Source: JBDSLU01 sp031407765 | GTDB taxonomy: Bacteria > Acidobacteriota > Vicinamibacteria > Vicinamibacterales > Vicinamibacteraceae | Direction of reading: 5' to 3' | DNA length: 27,571 bases | Assembly: GCA_031407765.1 (NCBI GenBank) | Contig: JANOIR010000402.1 | Span: 1 to 27,571 of the forward strand | Part shown: in pieces, positions 15,052 to 22,459 of the stretch | Layout: the number at the start of each line of letters is the position of its first letter | Position numbering within the stretch: the stretch's first letter is position 1 | Position numbers and translations under genes: made by a program | Notes under the pieces: model-generated | Database searches by the model: none | What the model saw: only the letters and a program-made list of their open reading frames with translations | What the model was told of the DNA's origin: nothing

Positions 15052-15059
15052 ACGACCCT

Positions 15060-16970
15060 GTGACCATCAACGTCTGGCGTCCCGTCGAAACGGTGCTGAC
15101 CAGCGCCGCGCGTCTCGCCTGGCCCGTGTTTCAAGCCGTCAATCGAAGGCTCGAGTCCCGCACGTTTCAGCCCAAGTGGGCACCGGCGCCGCTCATGAAG
15201 AGTCACGAGCGCACCAAGCCGCCGCTCGGCTGGCCGCGGTCGACGGATTCGCTGTGCCCGACCTGCGTCAAGGAGACCCGGGCCCGGATCCTGTCCGGCG
15301 AGCAGTCAATCGAGAGCCTGGTCAACGAGCACGTCGGCGAGATCAAGGCCCAGATCGTCGAGCGCAACGGCAGCGTGATCGTCGAGAAGACCTGCCCGAT
15401 CCACGGCACCTTCACCGACACCCTGGCCATCGACGCCAATTTTCTGACGCGGATCGAGAACCTGTTCCCCGGCCGCGACTTCAAGGCAGTCACCGAGACG
15501 CTCCACAACCACGGCACGTCGTCCATCCAATACGGCCGCGGGTCGGTCCTGACGATCGACCTGACGAACCGCTGCAACATGATGTGCGACCCGTGCTTCA
15601 TGGACGCCAACCAGGTCGGCTACGTCCACGAGCTGACCTTCGACGACGTCAAGAAGCTGCTCGACGACGCCATCTCGATCAAGCCGCGCCGGCAGATGAC
15701 GGTGCAGTTCTCGGGTGGCGAGCCGACGATCTCGCCGCACTTCCTCGAGGCGGTCGCCTACGCACGCACAGTCGGTTATTTCAGCGTCCAGGCCGCGACC
15801 AACGGCATCCGCTTCGCGCAGGAGCCGGAGTTCGCCAAGGCGGCCGCGGCGGCGGGGATGCGCATCGCCTACCTGCAGTTCGACGGCATCGGCGAGGACG
15901 CCAACGCGCACCGCAAGGTCGGCAACCTGTTCGACGTCAAGCTGCGCGCCATCGAGCACCTCTATCAGGCAGGCATCGACGTGTGCCTGGTCGTCACAAT
16001 CGTCAACACGGTGAACAACGACCAGGTCGGGCCGATCATCCGCTTCGCGATGGAGAACTGCGACAAGATCTCCTTCGTCTCGTTCCAGCCGGTGTCGTTC
16101 ACCGGCCGTGACGAGGACATCTCCGACGCGGATCGGCAGCGGCAGCGCTACACGCTGTCGCACCTCGCCCAGGACGTGAAGGGCCAGACGGGCGCCACCG
16201 AGCCCCTGCGCGACTGGTTCCCGCTCTCCGCGATGGGTCCGCTCGTCGACGTCACCGACCTGCTCCAGGGCGCCGAAGCCGACTGGGGCACGATGAAGTG
16301 TGGCTGCCACCCGAACTGCGGCATCGGGACCGCGTTCATGGTGAGCAAGAAGACCAAGAAGTGGAAGCCGGTCACGGAGTTCATCGACGTCGAGCGCTTC
16401 ATCGCCGACGCCCGCACCATCTCGGACACCGCCCGCTCGTCGAAGATCACCAAGCTGCAGATGGCGCTGAGCCTGCTGCGCAATTACCACCCGTCGAAGG
16501 CGCCCGAGGGCTTCGCCCTCAAGCACCTGCTGAAGAAGTTCGACAAGCAGAGCGGCGGGGCGCTCGGCGGCCGTCTGAACGACGACACCAAGGGCGATCG
16601 CAAGGGCGACGAGTGGCTGATGCTGTTCGTTGCCGGCATGTGGTTCCAGGATCTCTGGACCTACGATTTCCGCCGCACCGAGATGTGCATCATCCCGTAT
16701 GCGACGCAGATGGGCGAGATCTCCTTCTGCGCCTACAACACCGGCGTGGGCTGGCGGCAGGTCGTCGAACACATGCACAAGAACGCGACCGTCGCGGAAT
16801 GGTACAAGACGCACGGCAAGCACGCGGTCTACGCCAATCCGAAAAAGTCGGTGCCGCTGCCGAACGCCGTGCCGGTGGCGCTGAAGATCCCGAAGGACGG
16901 CCGGCTCATCGACTACGTGCCGCGCCCGAAGGCGGCCGCGCTCGATTCCACGGAGCTGGTCACCTCGTAG
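15060..16970 (+). CDS. Radical SAM protein, tetraether-lipid-synthase/MJ0619-like
   Basis: A 636-residue radical SAM enzyme. The start is GTG 15060, set by GAGGAAG; an in-frame ATG at 15036 would add eight residues but lacks a ribosome site. The N-terminal domain has CPTC (Cys66, Cys69) and later TCPIHG (Cys112, His115), a rubredoxin-like metal set. The radical SAM core has the CX3CX2C cluster loop NRCNMMCDPC (Cys172, 176, 179), FSGGEPT and ATNG. Behind it are KCGCHPNCG and two more Cys regions (EMCIIPYA, ISFCAYN), suggesting auxiliary iron-sulfur clusters. This combination is like MJ0619/Tes, which joins lipid chains through C-C bonds. A lipid substrate is therefore my inference; other MJ0619-like enzymes act on pterins. 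It is followed 36 bases later by the TPR gene. Confidence 0.85.
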   Translation: MTINVWRPVETVLTSAARLAWPVFQAVNRRLESRTFQPKWAPAPLMKSHERTKPPLGWPRSTDSLCPTCVKETRARILSGEQSIESLVNEHVGEIKAQIVERNGSVIVEKTCPIHGTFTDTLAIDANFLTRIENLFPGRDFKAVTETLHNHGTSSIQYGRGSVLTIDLTNRCNMMCDPCFMDANQVGYVHELTFDDVKKLLDDAISIKPRRQMTVQFSGGEPTISPHFLEAVAYARTVGYFSVQAATNGIRFAQEPEFAKAAAAAGMRIAYLQFDGIGEDANAHRKVGNLFDVKLRAIEHLYQAGIDVCLVVTIVNTVNNDQVGPIIRFAMENCDKISFVSFQPVSFTGRDEDISDADRQRQRYTLSHLAQDVKGQTGATEPLRDWFPLSAMGPLVDVTDLLQGAEADWGTMKCGCHPNCGIGTAFMVSKKTKKWKPVTEFIDVERFIADARTISDTARSSKITKLQMALSLLRNYHPSKAPEGFALKHLLKKFDKQSGGALGGRLNDDTKGDRKGDEWLMLFVAGMWFQDLWTYDFRRTEMCIIPYATQMGEISFCAYNTGVGWRQVVEHMHKNATVAEWYKTHGKHAVYANPKKSVPLPNAVPVALKIPKDGRLIDYVPRPKAAALDSTELVTS

Positions 16971-17006
16971 CGCCGCGCGCCGCCGCGAGCGCCGTCACCG
17001 CCGCAC

Positions 17007-17744
17007 ATGGGCGACATCTTCGGCTTCTACTTCAACTGGGGCATCCTGCTCCAGATCGGCTGCCTGATCCATTTCGTCCGTAGGCGCCCGAACACCTACT
17101 GGCTGTGGATCATCCTGATGTTCAGCACGCTCGGCTCGCTGGCCTACATCCTGGTCGAGGTGATCCCGGACGCCGGACTGCTGCGCGGCACCTTCCAGAT
17201 GTTCCCGCGCCGCCGGCGGATCCAGCAGCTCCAGAAGATCGTCATCGACAACCCGGCCGCGGGCAACCTCGAAGAGCTCGCCGATCTCTACCTGGAAGAC
17301 GGCAAGCCGGCCCAGGCGCGGGAGCTCTACGATCGCGCCATCACGCCGCGCACGGCGTCGATCGATCCGTACTACAGGCGCGGTCTCGCGGCGCTGGCGC
17401 TGGACGATCTGCCGGCCGCGGTCGCCGACTTCTCGCGCGTCGTCACCGAGGATCCGAAGTACGACTTCCACCGCGCCGCCGGCCTGCTCGCCCACGTCTG
17501 CGGCCGGCTCGGACACGGCGACGACGCCGAGGCGTGGTTCAAGCAGGCGACGGCCCTGTCCACCGCGTCGGAGCTGGCGATCCACTACGCCGAGTTCCTC
17601 GAACAGGCGCAGCGCCCCGCCGAGGGGCGGCAGTGGGCGCAGCGGGTCCTCGACAAAAAGGCCACGATGCCCGGCTACCTCGCCCGCCGCGAGCGCCCCT
17701 GGTTCCGCCGCGCCAAGGCCGTCCTCAAGCGGCTAGGCTCGTAG
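17007..17744 (+). CDS. Membrane-anchored TPR protein
   Basis: A 245-residue protein with two N-terminal membrane helices (about residues 8-24 and 31-50; WGILLQIGCLIHFV, YWLWIILMFSTLGSLAYILV) and then a cytoplasmic or periplasmic alpha-helical TPR array (about 80-225: NLEELADLYLEDGKPAQARELYDRAI, PYYRRGLAALALDDLPAAVADF, and so on). TPR arrays bind other proteins. It begins 36 bases after the radical SAM stop and may scaffold it. The last codons and TAG stop fall inside the first of two 18-bp repeats that start the REP region, so its C-terminus is partly repeat-derived. No enzymatic motif is seen. Confidence 0.85.
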   Translation: MGDIFGFYFNWGILLQIGCLIHFVRRRPNTYWLWIILMFSTLGSLAYILVEVIPDAGLLRGTFQMFPRRRRIQQLQKIVIDNPAAGNLEELADLYLEDGKPAQARELYDRAITPRTASIDPYYRRGLAALALDDLPAAVADFSRVVTEDPKYDFHRAAGLLAHVCGRLGHGDDAEAWFKQATALSTASELAIHYAEFLEQAQRPAEGRQWAQRVLDKKATMPGYLARRERPWFRRAKAVLKRLGS

Positions 17745-17776
17745 CCTGCTCGGAACGAGCTCGTAGCCTGCTCGGA
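17737..17776. repeat. Two 18-bp direct repeats at the left edge of the RAYT element
   Basis: GCTCGTAGCCTGCTCGGA occurs at 17737-17754 and again at 17759-17776, offset by 22 bases. The first copy includes the TAG stop of the TPR gene. Between them is GCTCG-GAA-CGAGC, a short palindrome (17749-17761 region). Confidence 0.85.
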
Positions 17777-17790
17777 GCGTGCTCCGAGCA
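17769..17790. repeat. REP-like palindrome beside the transposase
   Basis: TGCTCGGAGC (17769-17778) and GCTCCGAGCA (17781-17790) form a perfect 10-bp inverted repeat with a two-base spacer. It is followed by AATGCGCTATTTTT, so it may also terminate the TPR transcript. Its right arm is repeated in the array at 18585-18638. Confidence 0.8.
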
Positions 17791-17860
17791 ATGCGCTATT
17801 TTTGCGTACTTCTCAGACGCAATCTCGGGGTCGCCGGACAGCGGATTCTGCTGCCCGGAA

Positions 17861-18481
17861 TCAGGTCACTGTCGCGTTATCCGCGTCACCGATAGAGACG
17901 GGGCCGATGGGTCCGCCACACTGGGTCTGACTGCGAATGAAGTCGAGGTCGGCAACCGGTTCGTGATCGTTGACGAAGTCCAACCAATGATCGGGCTGCG
18001 GCAATGGCCACTCGGCGAGACGGATACCCAAGCCGCGCCCCTGCGGTGACGCGCTGGACCAGTGCCACTGGTCGGCGCGGTCGGCCAGTTCCGCCCGCAC
18101 TGCGTTCCGCTCGATGTAACGGAGGACTCGGTAGAAGTAGGTTTCCGTGTCGACCGGAACGGCTTTGAATCTCGACTGATAGACGGCACCGGTACCGGAC
18201 GTGCCGCGCTTGCGATGCAGGCGTTGGGCATGGATCGCACTGAACCACTGGACGAACGCCGTGATCTCGTGGTCCGTGGAAGGCCATAGCGCCATGTGCC
18301 AATGGTTTGGCATCAGGCAGTAACCCAGCATGCGAGTGGGTCGACGTTCGAGGGCGTGGCCCAGCAGCGCCTGGAACGACAGGTAGTCACCTGGGTCGCG
18401 GAACAGGACCTGTCCGCGCGTCGCGCGGTTCATCACGTGGAAGACGTACCCCGCGTTCCGATGGATTGAATATCTCGACAT
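17861..18481 (-). CDS. REP-associated tyrosine transposase (RAYT, Y1/IS200-like)
   Basis: HUH single-strand transposase of 206 residues. The HUH pair is in LMPNHWHMAL (His60, His62). A tyrosine candidate is Tyr122 in VLRYIERNAVRA, and the family's DQWHWSSA stretch follows. GYVFHVMNRATRGQVLF at the N-terminus is typical of the RAYT/TnpA-REP family. ATG 18481 has GGAG 5-6 bases upstream; the frame remains open to 18628 but the added residues come from repeat sequence and are unlikely to be translated. There is no TnpB or terminal transposon hairpin of IS605 type. RAYTs are usually single-copy domesticated enzymes that act on REP palindromes. Confidence 0.92.
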   Translation of the reverse strand: MSRYSIHRNAGYVFHVMNRATRGQVLFRDPGDYLSFQALLGHALERRPTRMLGYCLMPNHWHMALWPSTDHEITAFVQWFSAIHAQRLHRKRGTSGTGAVYQSRFKAVPVDTETYFYRVLRYIERNAVRAELADRADQWHWSSASPQGRGLGIRLAEWPLPQPDHWLDFVNDHEPVADLDFIRSQTQCGGPIGPVSIGDADNATVT

Positions 18482-18584
18482 GGCATCTCCGCCAGGGGAG
18501 CGTCTGGCGAGAAGTGCCCATCCAACTTTCATGCCCGCTCGTTGTCCCTGCCAGCGCGATTTCGAGCCGCAGAAATTGCAACGT

Positions 18585-18638
18585 GCTCCGAGCACGCTCC
18601 GAGCACGCTCCGAGCACGCTCCGAGCACGCTCCGAGCA
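18585..18638. repeat. Tandem array of an 11-bp unit (five copies)
   Basis: GCTCCGAGCAC is repeated at 18585, 18596, 18607, 18618 and 18629 (the last copy matches 10 of 11). Each unit contains GCTC-C-GAGC, a short palindrome that is one arm of the REP at 17769-17790. Six bases separate the array from the TAG stop of the next gene (stop at 18647-18645). Confidence 0.93.
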
Positions 18639-18644
18639 GGAAAC

Positions 18645-19661
18645 CTACTTCGGGTTGATGACGGCCTGGATCTTCGGATCCTGCAGGTTGTCGAGGGTGA
18701 CGAGCTCGACGCCGGTATCGACGCTGGCCGGCACCGGCTGCTTCTGGAGGTGCGCGACCATCGTCTTGACGCTCAGATAGCCCATGTTCACCGGGTTCTG
18801 CACGACGAACCCCTTGATCTCGCCTTTGCGCAGCGGATCGAGGAAGCTCGCGCTGTAGTCGAAGCCGACGAAGGTGATCGCGCCGGCCTTGCCGATGTCT
18901 TGCAGCGCCAGCAGCATGCCGGCGGTGGCCGACTCGTTCGAGGCGAAGATGCCGTCGACGCGGTTGGCAAACCGGTTCAGCAGGTTCTCCGAGGCGCGCT
19001 TGGCCGTGTCGCGCGTCGGCCCGGCATACTGGTCCGACGAGATCACCGTGATCCCCGGAAACGCCTTCAGCTCGGCGAGGAAGCCGGCCTCGCGCTCCTC
19101 GGTCGAGGCCGATCCCTCCTGGTAGCGCAGCATCAGGACGGTGCCCTTGCCCTTCAGCAGCTCGCCCATGCGCTTCCCGGCCAGCCGTCCGCCCTTGCCG
19201 TTGTCGGTGCTGACGTAGCTGACCGCGACGTGCGGCGGCTCGAGCGCCGAGTCGAAGATCACGGTGGGGATGCCGGCCTGTGCCGCCTCCTCGACGGGCC
19301 GCTTGAGGGCGCGGCTGTCGAGCGGCGCCAGCACGAGGCCCTTGACGCCCTGGCTGATGAAGCCCTCGACCACCTGAATCTGCTGCTCGCGGTCGTCCTC
19401 GCGAATGGGCCCCTTCCAGATGACGCGGACCGGCGTCCCCGCCGCCGTCAGCTCGGCGGCGGCTTTCTCGGCGCCGATCCGGACGCGGGCCCAGTGCTCG
19501 TGCGTCGACCCCTTCGGAATGACGGCGATCGCCAACGCGGACGCGTTGCCGCCGGCGCCGCCGCCCGCGCCACCGTCGCTACCCGTCCGGCCACATCCCG
19601 CCAGGCCGGCGATCGCCGCGACGACGCCGGCCACCACACCGAACACGTGCCTCCGCCTCAT
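18645..19661 (-). CDS. Sugar-type ABC transporter substrate-binding lipoprotein
   Basis: Periplasmic-binding-protein family (RbsB/Peripla_BP_4), 338 residues. ATG 19661 is chosen over ATG 19667 because GGGGAGG lies six bases upstream of the former and abuts the latter. The signal ends in a lipobox (IAGLAGC, Cys23), so it is lipid-anchored; a Gly/Ala-rich linker follows. The two-lobe fold begins at ALAIAVIPKGSTHEHWARV, with the hinge motifs QGVKGLVLAPLDSRAL, DGIFASNESATAGMLLAL and FVGFDYSASF. The family binds pentoses, hexoses or AI-2-type ligands. No ATPase or permease gene is adjacent, so it is an orphan in this window. Confidence 0.9.
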   Translation of the reverse strand: MRRRHVFGVVAGVVAAIAGLAGCGRTGSDGGAGGGAGGNASALAIAVIPKGSTHEHWARVRIGAEKAAAELTAAGTPVRVIWKGPIREDDREQQIQVVEGFISQGVKGLVLAPLDSRALKRPVEEAAQAGIPTVIFDSALEPPHVAVSYVSTDNGKGGRLAGKRMGELLKGKGTVLMLRYQEGSASTEEREAGFLAELKAFPGITVISSDQYAGPTRDTAKRASENLLNRFANRVDGIFASNESATAGMLLALQDIGKAGAITFVGFDYSASFLDPLRKGEIKGFVVQNPVNMGYLSVKTMVAHLQKQPVPASVDTGVELVTLDNLQDPKIQAVINPK

Positions 19662-19869
19662 GCGCATCCTCCCCGAACCGCCCGAGCGGCCGGCGCCAAC
19701 CTGGTGACGTCAGCCCCTCGCGGCGCACTATCATGACGCAACCCCGCCCGCGGGCAGACGCCGCCGCGCGCTCAGCGCGGCGAATAGCAGGCTGCACGCT
19801 CGAGGGGCGACCCGCGGCCGGCCGTGAGAGGCCGGCCGCCAACAAACACATGTCCAACACCGCCTTGCG
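19662..19869. repeat. Divergent intergenic region with three consecutive inverted repeats
   Basis: Three structures lie in about 95 bases: GCCCGCGGGC (19746-19755); CGCCGCGC (19762-19769) with GCGCGGCG (19775-19782) over five bases; and GCGGCCGGCC (19814-19823) with GGCCGGCCGC (19830-19839) over six bases. The last ends 30 bases before the AI-2E gene ATG. No convincing promoter boxes are seen, although a TATCAT is present near 19729. Confidence 0.6.
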
Positions 19870-21027
19870 ATGAACGACACGCTCCAGAACGGCGATCGCT
19901 TCCGCCGCGCCTTCGTGCTGCTGCTGGTCATCGGCGTCACGGCCGCCTTCCTGTGGATGGTGTGGTCGTTCGTGATGACGGTGGTCCTCGCGGCGATCCT
20001 CGCCGGCCTGTTCCATCCGATGTATCGCCGCCTGCACGGGCTGACCGGAAAGCGCGGCTGGCTGGCGGCGCTCGTCACCGTCCTCGTCGTGCTGGTGGTG
20101 ATCGTGGTACCGCTGGCGCTGGTCCTCGGCCTGGTCGCCAGTGAGGCGCTGCGCCTGTCGACCGCGGTCGCGCCCCGCTTCAACGAGCTCGTCGCCCATC
20201 CCAACCAGCTGCCCTCGCTGCTCGAGCGGCTCCCCTTCTACGAGCACATCGCGCCGTACCGACCCCAGATCCTGGCGCGGGCCGGTGAACTGATCGGCAA
20301 CCTGGGACGCTTCGCCGTCACCTCGATCTCGGCCACGACCGCCGGCACCGCTTCGGCGATCCTCCAGTTCTTCATCCTGCTCTACACGCTGTTCTTCCTG
20401 CTGATCGACGGCCCGGCGCTGCTGCGCAAGCTGACCAGCTTTCTGCCGCTGCGCGAAGCCGAGAAGGAGCTGGTCCTCGACAAGTTCGTCTCGGTCACGC
20501 GGGCCACGCTGCGCGGCACGCTGGTCATCGGCATCGCGCAGGGCACGCTCGGCGGGCTCTCGTTCTGGGCCGCGGGCATCGATGGCGCGCTGTTCTGGGG
20601 CACGATGATGGTCGTGCTGTCGGTGCTGCCGGTCGTCGGCGGCGCGCTGGTGTGGGTGCCGGCCGTGATCGTGCTGGCGATCCAGGGCCAGTGGCAGTCC
20701 GCGCTCGGCCTGACCGCCTTCAATGCCCTGATCGTCGGCTCGGTCGACAACGTGCTGCGGCCGCGGCTGGTCGGCCGCGACACCGAGATGCACGACCTGA
20801 TGATCCTGTTCTCGACGCTGGGCGGGATCGCCGCGTTCGGGCCGATGGGGTTCATCATCGGACCGATCCTGGCGGCGGTCTTCGTGGTGTCGTGGGAGAT
20901 CTTCGCGACGGCCTTCGGCGACGTCATCCCGGTCGCCCAGCCGATCCTGCTGACCGACGACAAGGGGCCGCAATCTCCGGCGCCGCCGGCGATCGTCACG
21001 CTCTCAGAAGACGTGCCCGAAGCGTAG
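19870..21027 (+). CDS. AI-2E family transporter (PerM/TqsA type)
   Basis: Polytopic inner-membrane permease of 385 residues in the AI-2 exporter family. It has two N-terminal helix pairs (AFVLLLVIGVTAAFLWMVW, VVLAAILAGLFHP, LAALVTVLVVLVVIVVPLALVLG), a soluble loop, and a C-terminal helix set with LPVVGGALVWVPAVIVL and FGPMGFIIGPILAAVFV. The family transports small molecules and may release quorum signals or other solutes; the substrate here is unknown. The Ala/Pro/Ser tail after residue 360 is low-complexity. Its stop overlaps the convergent BamA-like gene by 24 bases. Confidence 0.93.
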   Translation: MNDTLQNGDRFRRAFVLLLVIGVTAAFLWMVWSFVMTVVLAAILAGLFHPMYRRLHGLTGKRGWLAALVTVLVVLVVIVVPLALVLGLVASEALRLSTAVAPRFNELVAHPNQLPSLLERLPFYEHIAPYRPQILARAGELIGNLGRFAVTSISATTAGTASAILQFFILLYTLFFLLIDGPALLRKLTSFLPLREAEKELVLDKFVSVTRATLRGTLVIGIAQGTLGGLSFWAAGIDGALFWGTMMVVLSVLPVVGGALVWVPAVIVLAIQGQWQSALGLTAFNALIVGSVDNVLRPRLVGRDTEMHDLMILFSTLGGIAAFGPMGFIIGPILAAVFVVSWEIFATAFGDVIPVAQPILLTDDKGPQSPAPPAIVTLSEDVPEA

Positions 21028-22317
21028 CCAGGTGCGCGGCCCTTCCCCGCCGTAGGCGAGATCGAGGCGGAGGAAGACGCCGCCGTTGCCGCCGAAGCGC
21101 AGGCCGAAGCCCCAGTCGCGCTCGAAATCGCGCCAGCGGAGGCGATCGAGCCGCGGCGCCACCTGGCCGGCGTCGTAGAAGATCGCGCCGTCCAGCGCCG
21201 TCAGGATCTCGAAGCGATACTCGGCCTGGACGGCCAGCAGGTGGCGGTCGCGGAACCGGAAGTCGCGGAAGCCGCGCAGCGTCTGACCGCCGCCCAGCGT
21301 CCGCATCAGGTAGAACGGCATCTCCGCCCCGCCGGCGACGTCGCTGAACGAGCCGAGGGCGCGCACCGCGAAGACGCGGCGCTCGTTGAGAATCGACACG
21401 TACTGCTGCACGTCGACGTCGACCCGGGTGAAGCCGTCCTCGTTGCCGCTGCGATCGGAGTAACGCGCCAGCGCGACGCGGTACTTGCCGCCCTTCCGCG
21501 GGTTCATGAACGGCTCGGCGGTATGGGCGTCGGCGAAGCCTTCCACCTTCACGAAGTCGTGCTGCTCGACCCACCCGGGCAGCTGGTCGAGGCTGAAGAT
21601 CTGGGTCGCGTTGGGGACCTTGTTGTCGCCGCCCGGCCCGAGTCTGGGCCGCAAGTACTCCGTGGTGCCCCCGACGCTCAACCAGGGCGTCGGGCGAAGA
21701 GCAGCCGTGACGCCGACCGTCCCCTGCCGCAGATCGAAATCGGTCCGGTCGGCGCGATCGCTCGCCGGCCCGATGCCGTAGAAGTCCTCGCGCGGAAAGC
21801 GGAAGTAGCGGCCGTAGGCCGTCGCGAAGGCACGGCCGCCGGCCAGCCGGGGCCACGTCAGGCGGGACTCGATCTGCCAGTACCCCTTCAGCGAGCCCGC
21901 GCCATAGCTGGTCCAGTCGCCGCCGGCGACGTTGAGGAGCCGGTAGCCGGGGCCGAGAGCGAAGCCGCCGCCCGAGGTGATGCGGCCGACGAAGGGAAAG
22001 ATGCCGCTGCGCGGCGTCGTCAGCCGCGGGATGATCTCGTCCTCGAAGCGGACCGCGAACTTCTCGACCGCCTTCGGCACGTAGGCGTGCAGATGCGTCG
22101 ACTTCTCGGCGCGCAGGCGGCGCCAGGCCTCGGCACGGGTCGCGGGAGCGTCAGCGGCGACCGGCTGCGGTTGCGCCGCGGCAGCCTGCTGCAGGTCGAC
22201 GACCCGCTCCAGGTCGGGGGCGGCGACGGCGGCGGCCGGGCTCAGGACGCCGGCAGCCAGCGCGAGGAGGCAAGCAGCCCGTAGTGGAAGTGCCGCGGCA
22301 TTCGACGGGCGATTCAT
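21004..22317 (-). CDS. BamA/Omp85-family outer-membrane barrel (surface antigen D15-like)
   Basis: A 437-residue outer-membrane protein with the Omp85 C-terminal barrel. ATG 22317 opens a signal peptide (residues 1-28; LPLRAACLLALAAGVLSPAAA). A helical segment with few obvious POTRA repeats runs to about residue 100, and the barrel follows: FVGRITSGGGFALGPGYR, GYWQIESRLTWPRLAG, RYFRFPREDFYGIGPAS. The RGF.D motif appears as TLRGFRDFRFRDRHLL, and the chain ends with WLRFGHVF, a terminal Phe insertion signal. The short N-terminus differs from BamA/TamA with multiple POTRAs, so I place it among the short D15-like proteins. A GAATATT-ccc-AATATTC dyad lies upstream. Confidence 0.85.
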   Translation of the reverse strand: MNRPSNAAALPLRAACLLALAAGVLSPAAAVAAPDLERVVDLQQAAAAQPQPVAADAPATRAEAWRRLRAEKSTHLHAYVPKAVEKFAVRFEDEIIPRLTTPRSGIFPFVGRITSGGGFALGPGYRLLNVAGGDWTSYGAGSLKGYWQIESRLTWPRLAGGRAFATAYGRYFRFPREDFYGIGPASDRADRTDFDLRQGTVGVTAALRPTPWLSVGGTTEYLRPRLGPGGDNKVPNATQIFSLDQLPGWVEQHDFVKVEGFADAHTAEPFMNPRKGGKYRVALARYSDRSGNEDGFTRVDVDVQQYVSILNERRVFAVRALGSFSDVAGGAEMPFYLMRTLGGGQTLRGFRDFRFRDRHLLAVQAEYRFEILTALDGAIFYDAGQVAPRLDRLRWRDFERDWGFGLRFGGNGGVFLRLDLAYGGEGPRTWLRFGHVF

Positions 22318-22344
22318 CCCGGCGCTCGGCGTTGCTCGTCGGTT

Positions 22345-22361
22345 GAATATTCCCAATATTC
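22345..22361. promoter_or_regulatory. 17-bp AT-rich dyad upstream of the BamA-like gene
   Basis: GAATATT (22345-22351), CCC, AATATTC (22355-22361): a perfect inverted repeat in a GC-rich background, 28 bases before the ATG at 22317. It could be an operator or part of a promoter with an AT-rich -10. The 142-base gap between the two genes holds nothing else I can identify. Confidence 0.4.
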
Positions 22362-22459
22362 GCCCTCCTCGCGCCTGGATCGCCGGGCGCCTCGCCCGTC
22401 TCGGTGCTTCGCGCCACTTCCACCACGGGCCGCTACCGAATCGCACGGCGCACACTCTA

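Larger units (their letters stand above)
17767..18640. mobile_element. RAYT/REP element between convergent genes
   Basis: The transposase gene is bracketed by CCTGCTCGGAGC (17767-17778) and its exact inverse GCTCCGAGCAGG (18629-18640). CGTGCTCCGAGCA is also present in direct orientation on both sides (17778-17790; 18582-18594). The element occupies almost all the space between the 3' ends of the TPR and substrate-binding genes, as REP-associated elements usually do. Confidence 0.7.

Noticed and set aside
15060..16970. Vitamin B12-dependent radical SAM methyltransferase
   Set aside because: There is no cobalamin-binding domain before the core; the N-terminal region is a Cys/His metal site instead.
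17861..18481. IS200/IS605 insertion sequence
   Set aside because: The protein is RAYT-like and has no TnpB or subterminal hairpins of an IS605 element; it is bounded by REP-like palindromes instead.
18482..18628. N-terminal extension of the RAYT to an upstream ATG
   Set aside because: The extra 49 residues are encoded largely by the REP repeats and do not match the RAYT family; ATG 18481 has its own ribosome site.
18585..18638. CRISPR array
   Set aside because: The unit is 11 bp, contiguous, without spacers, and no cas genes are present.
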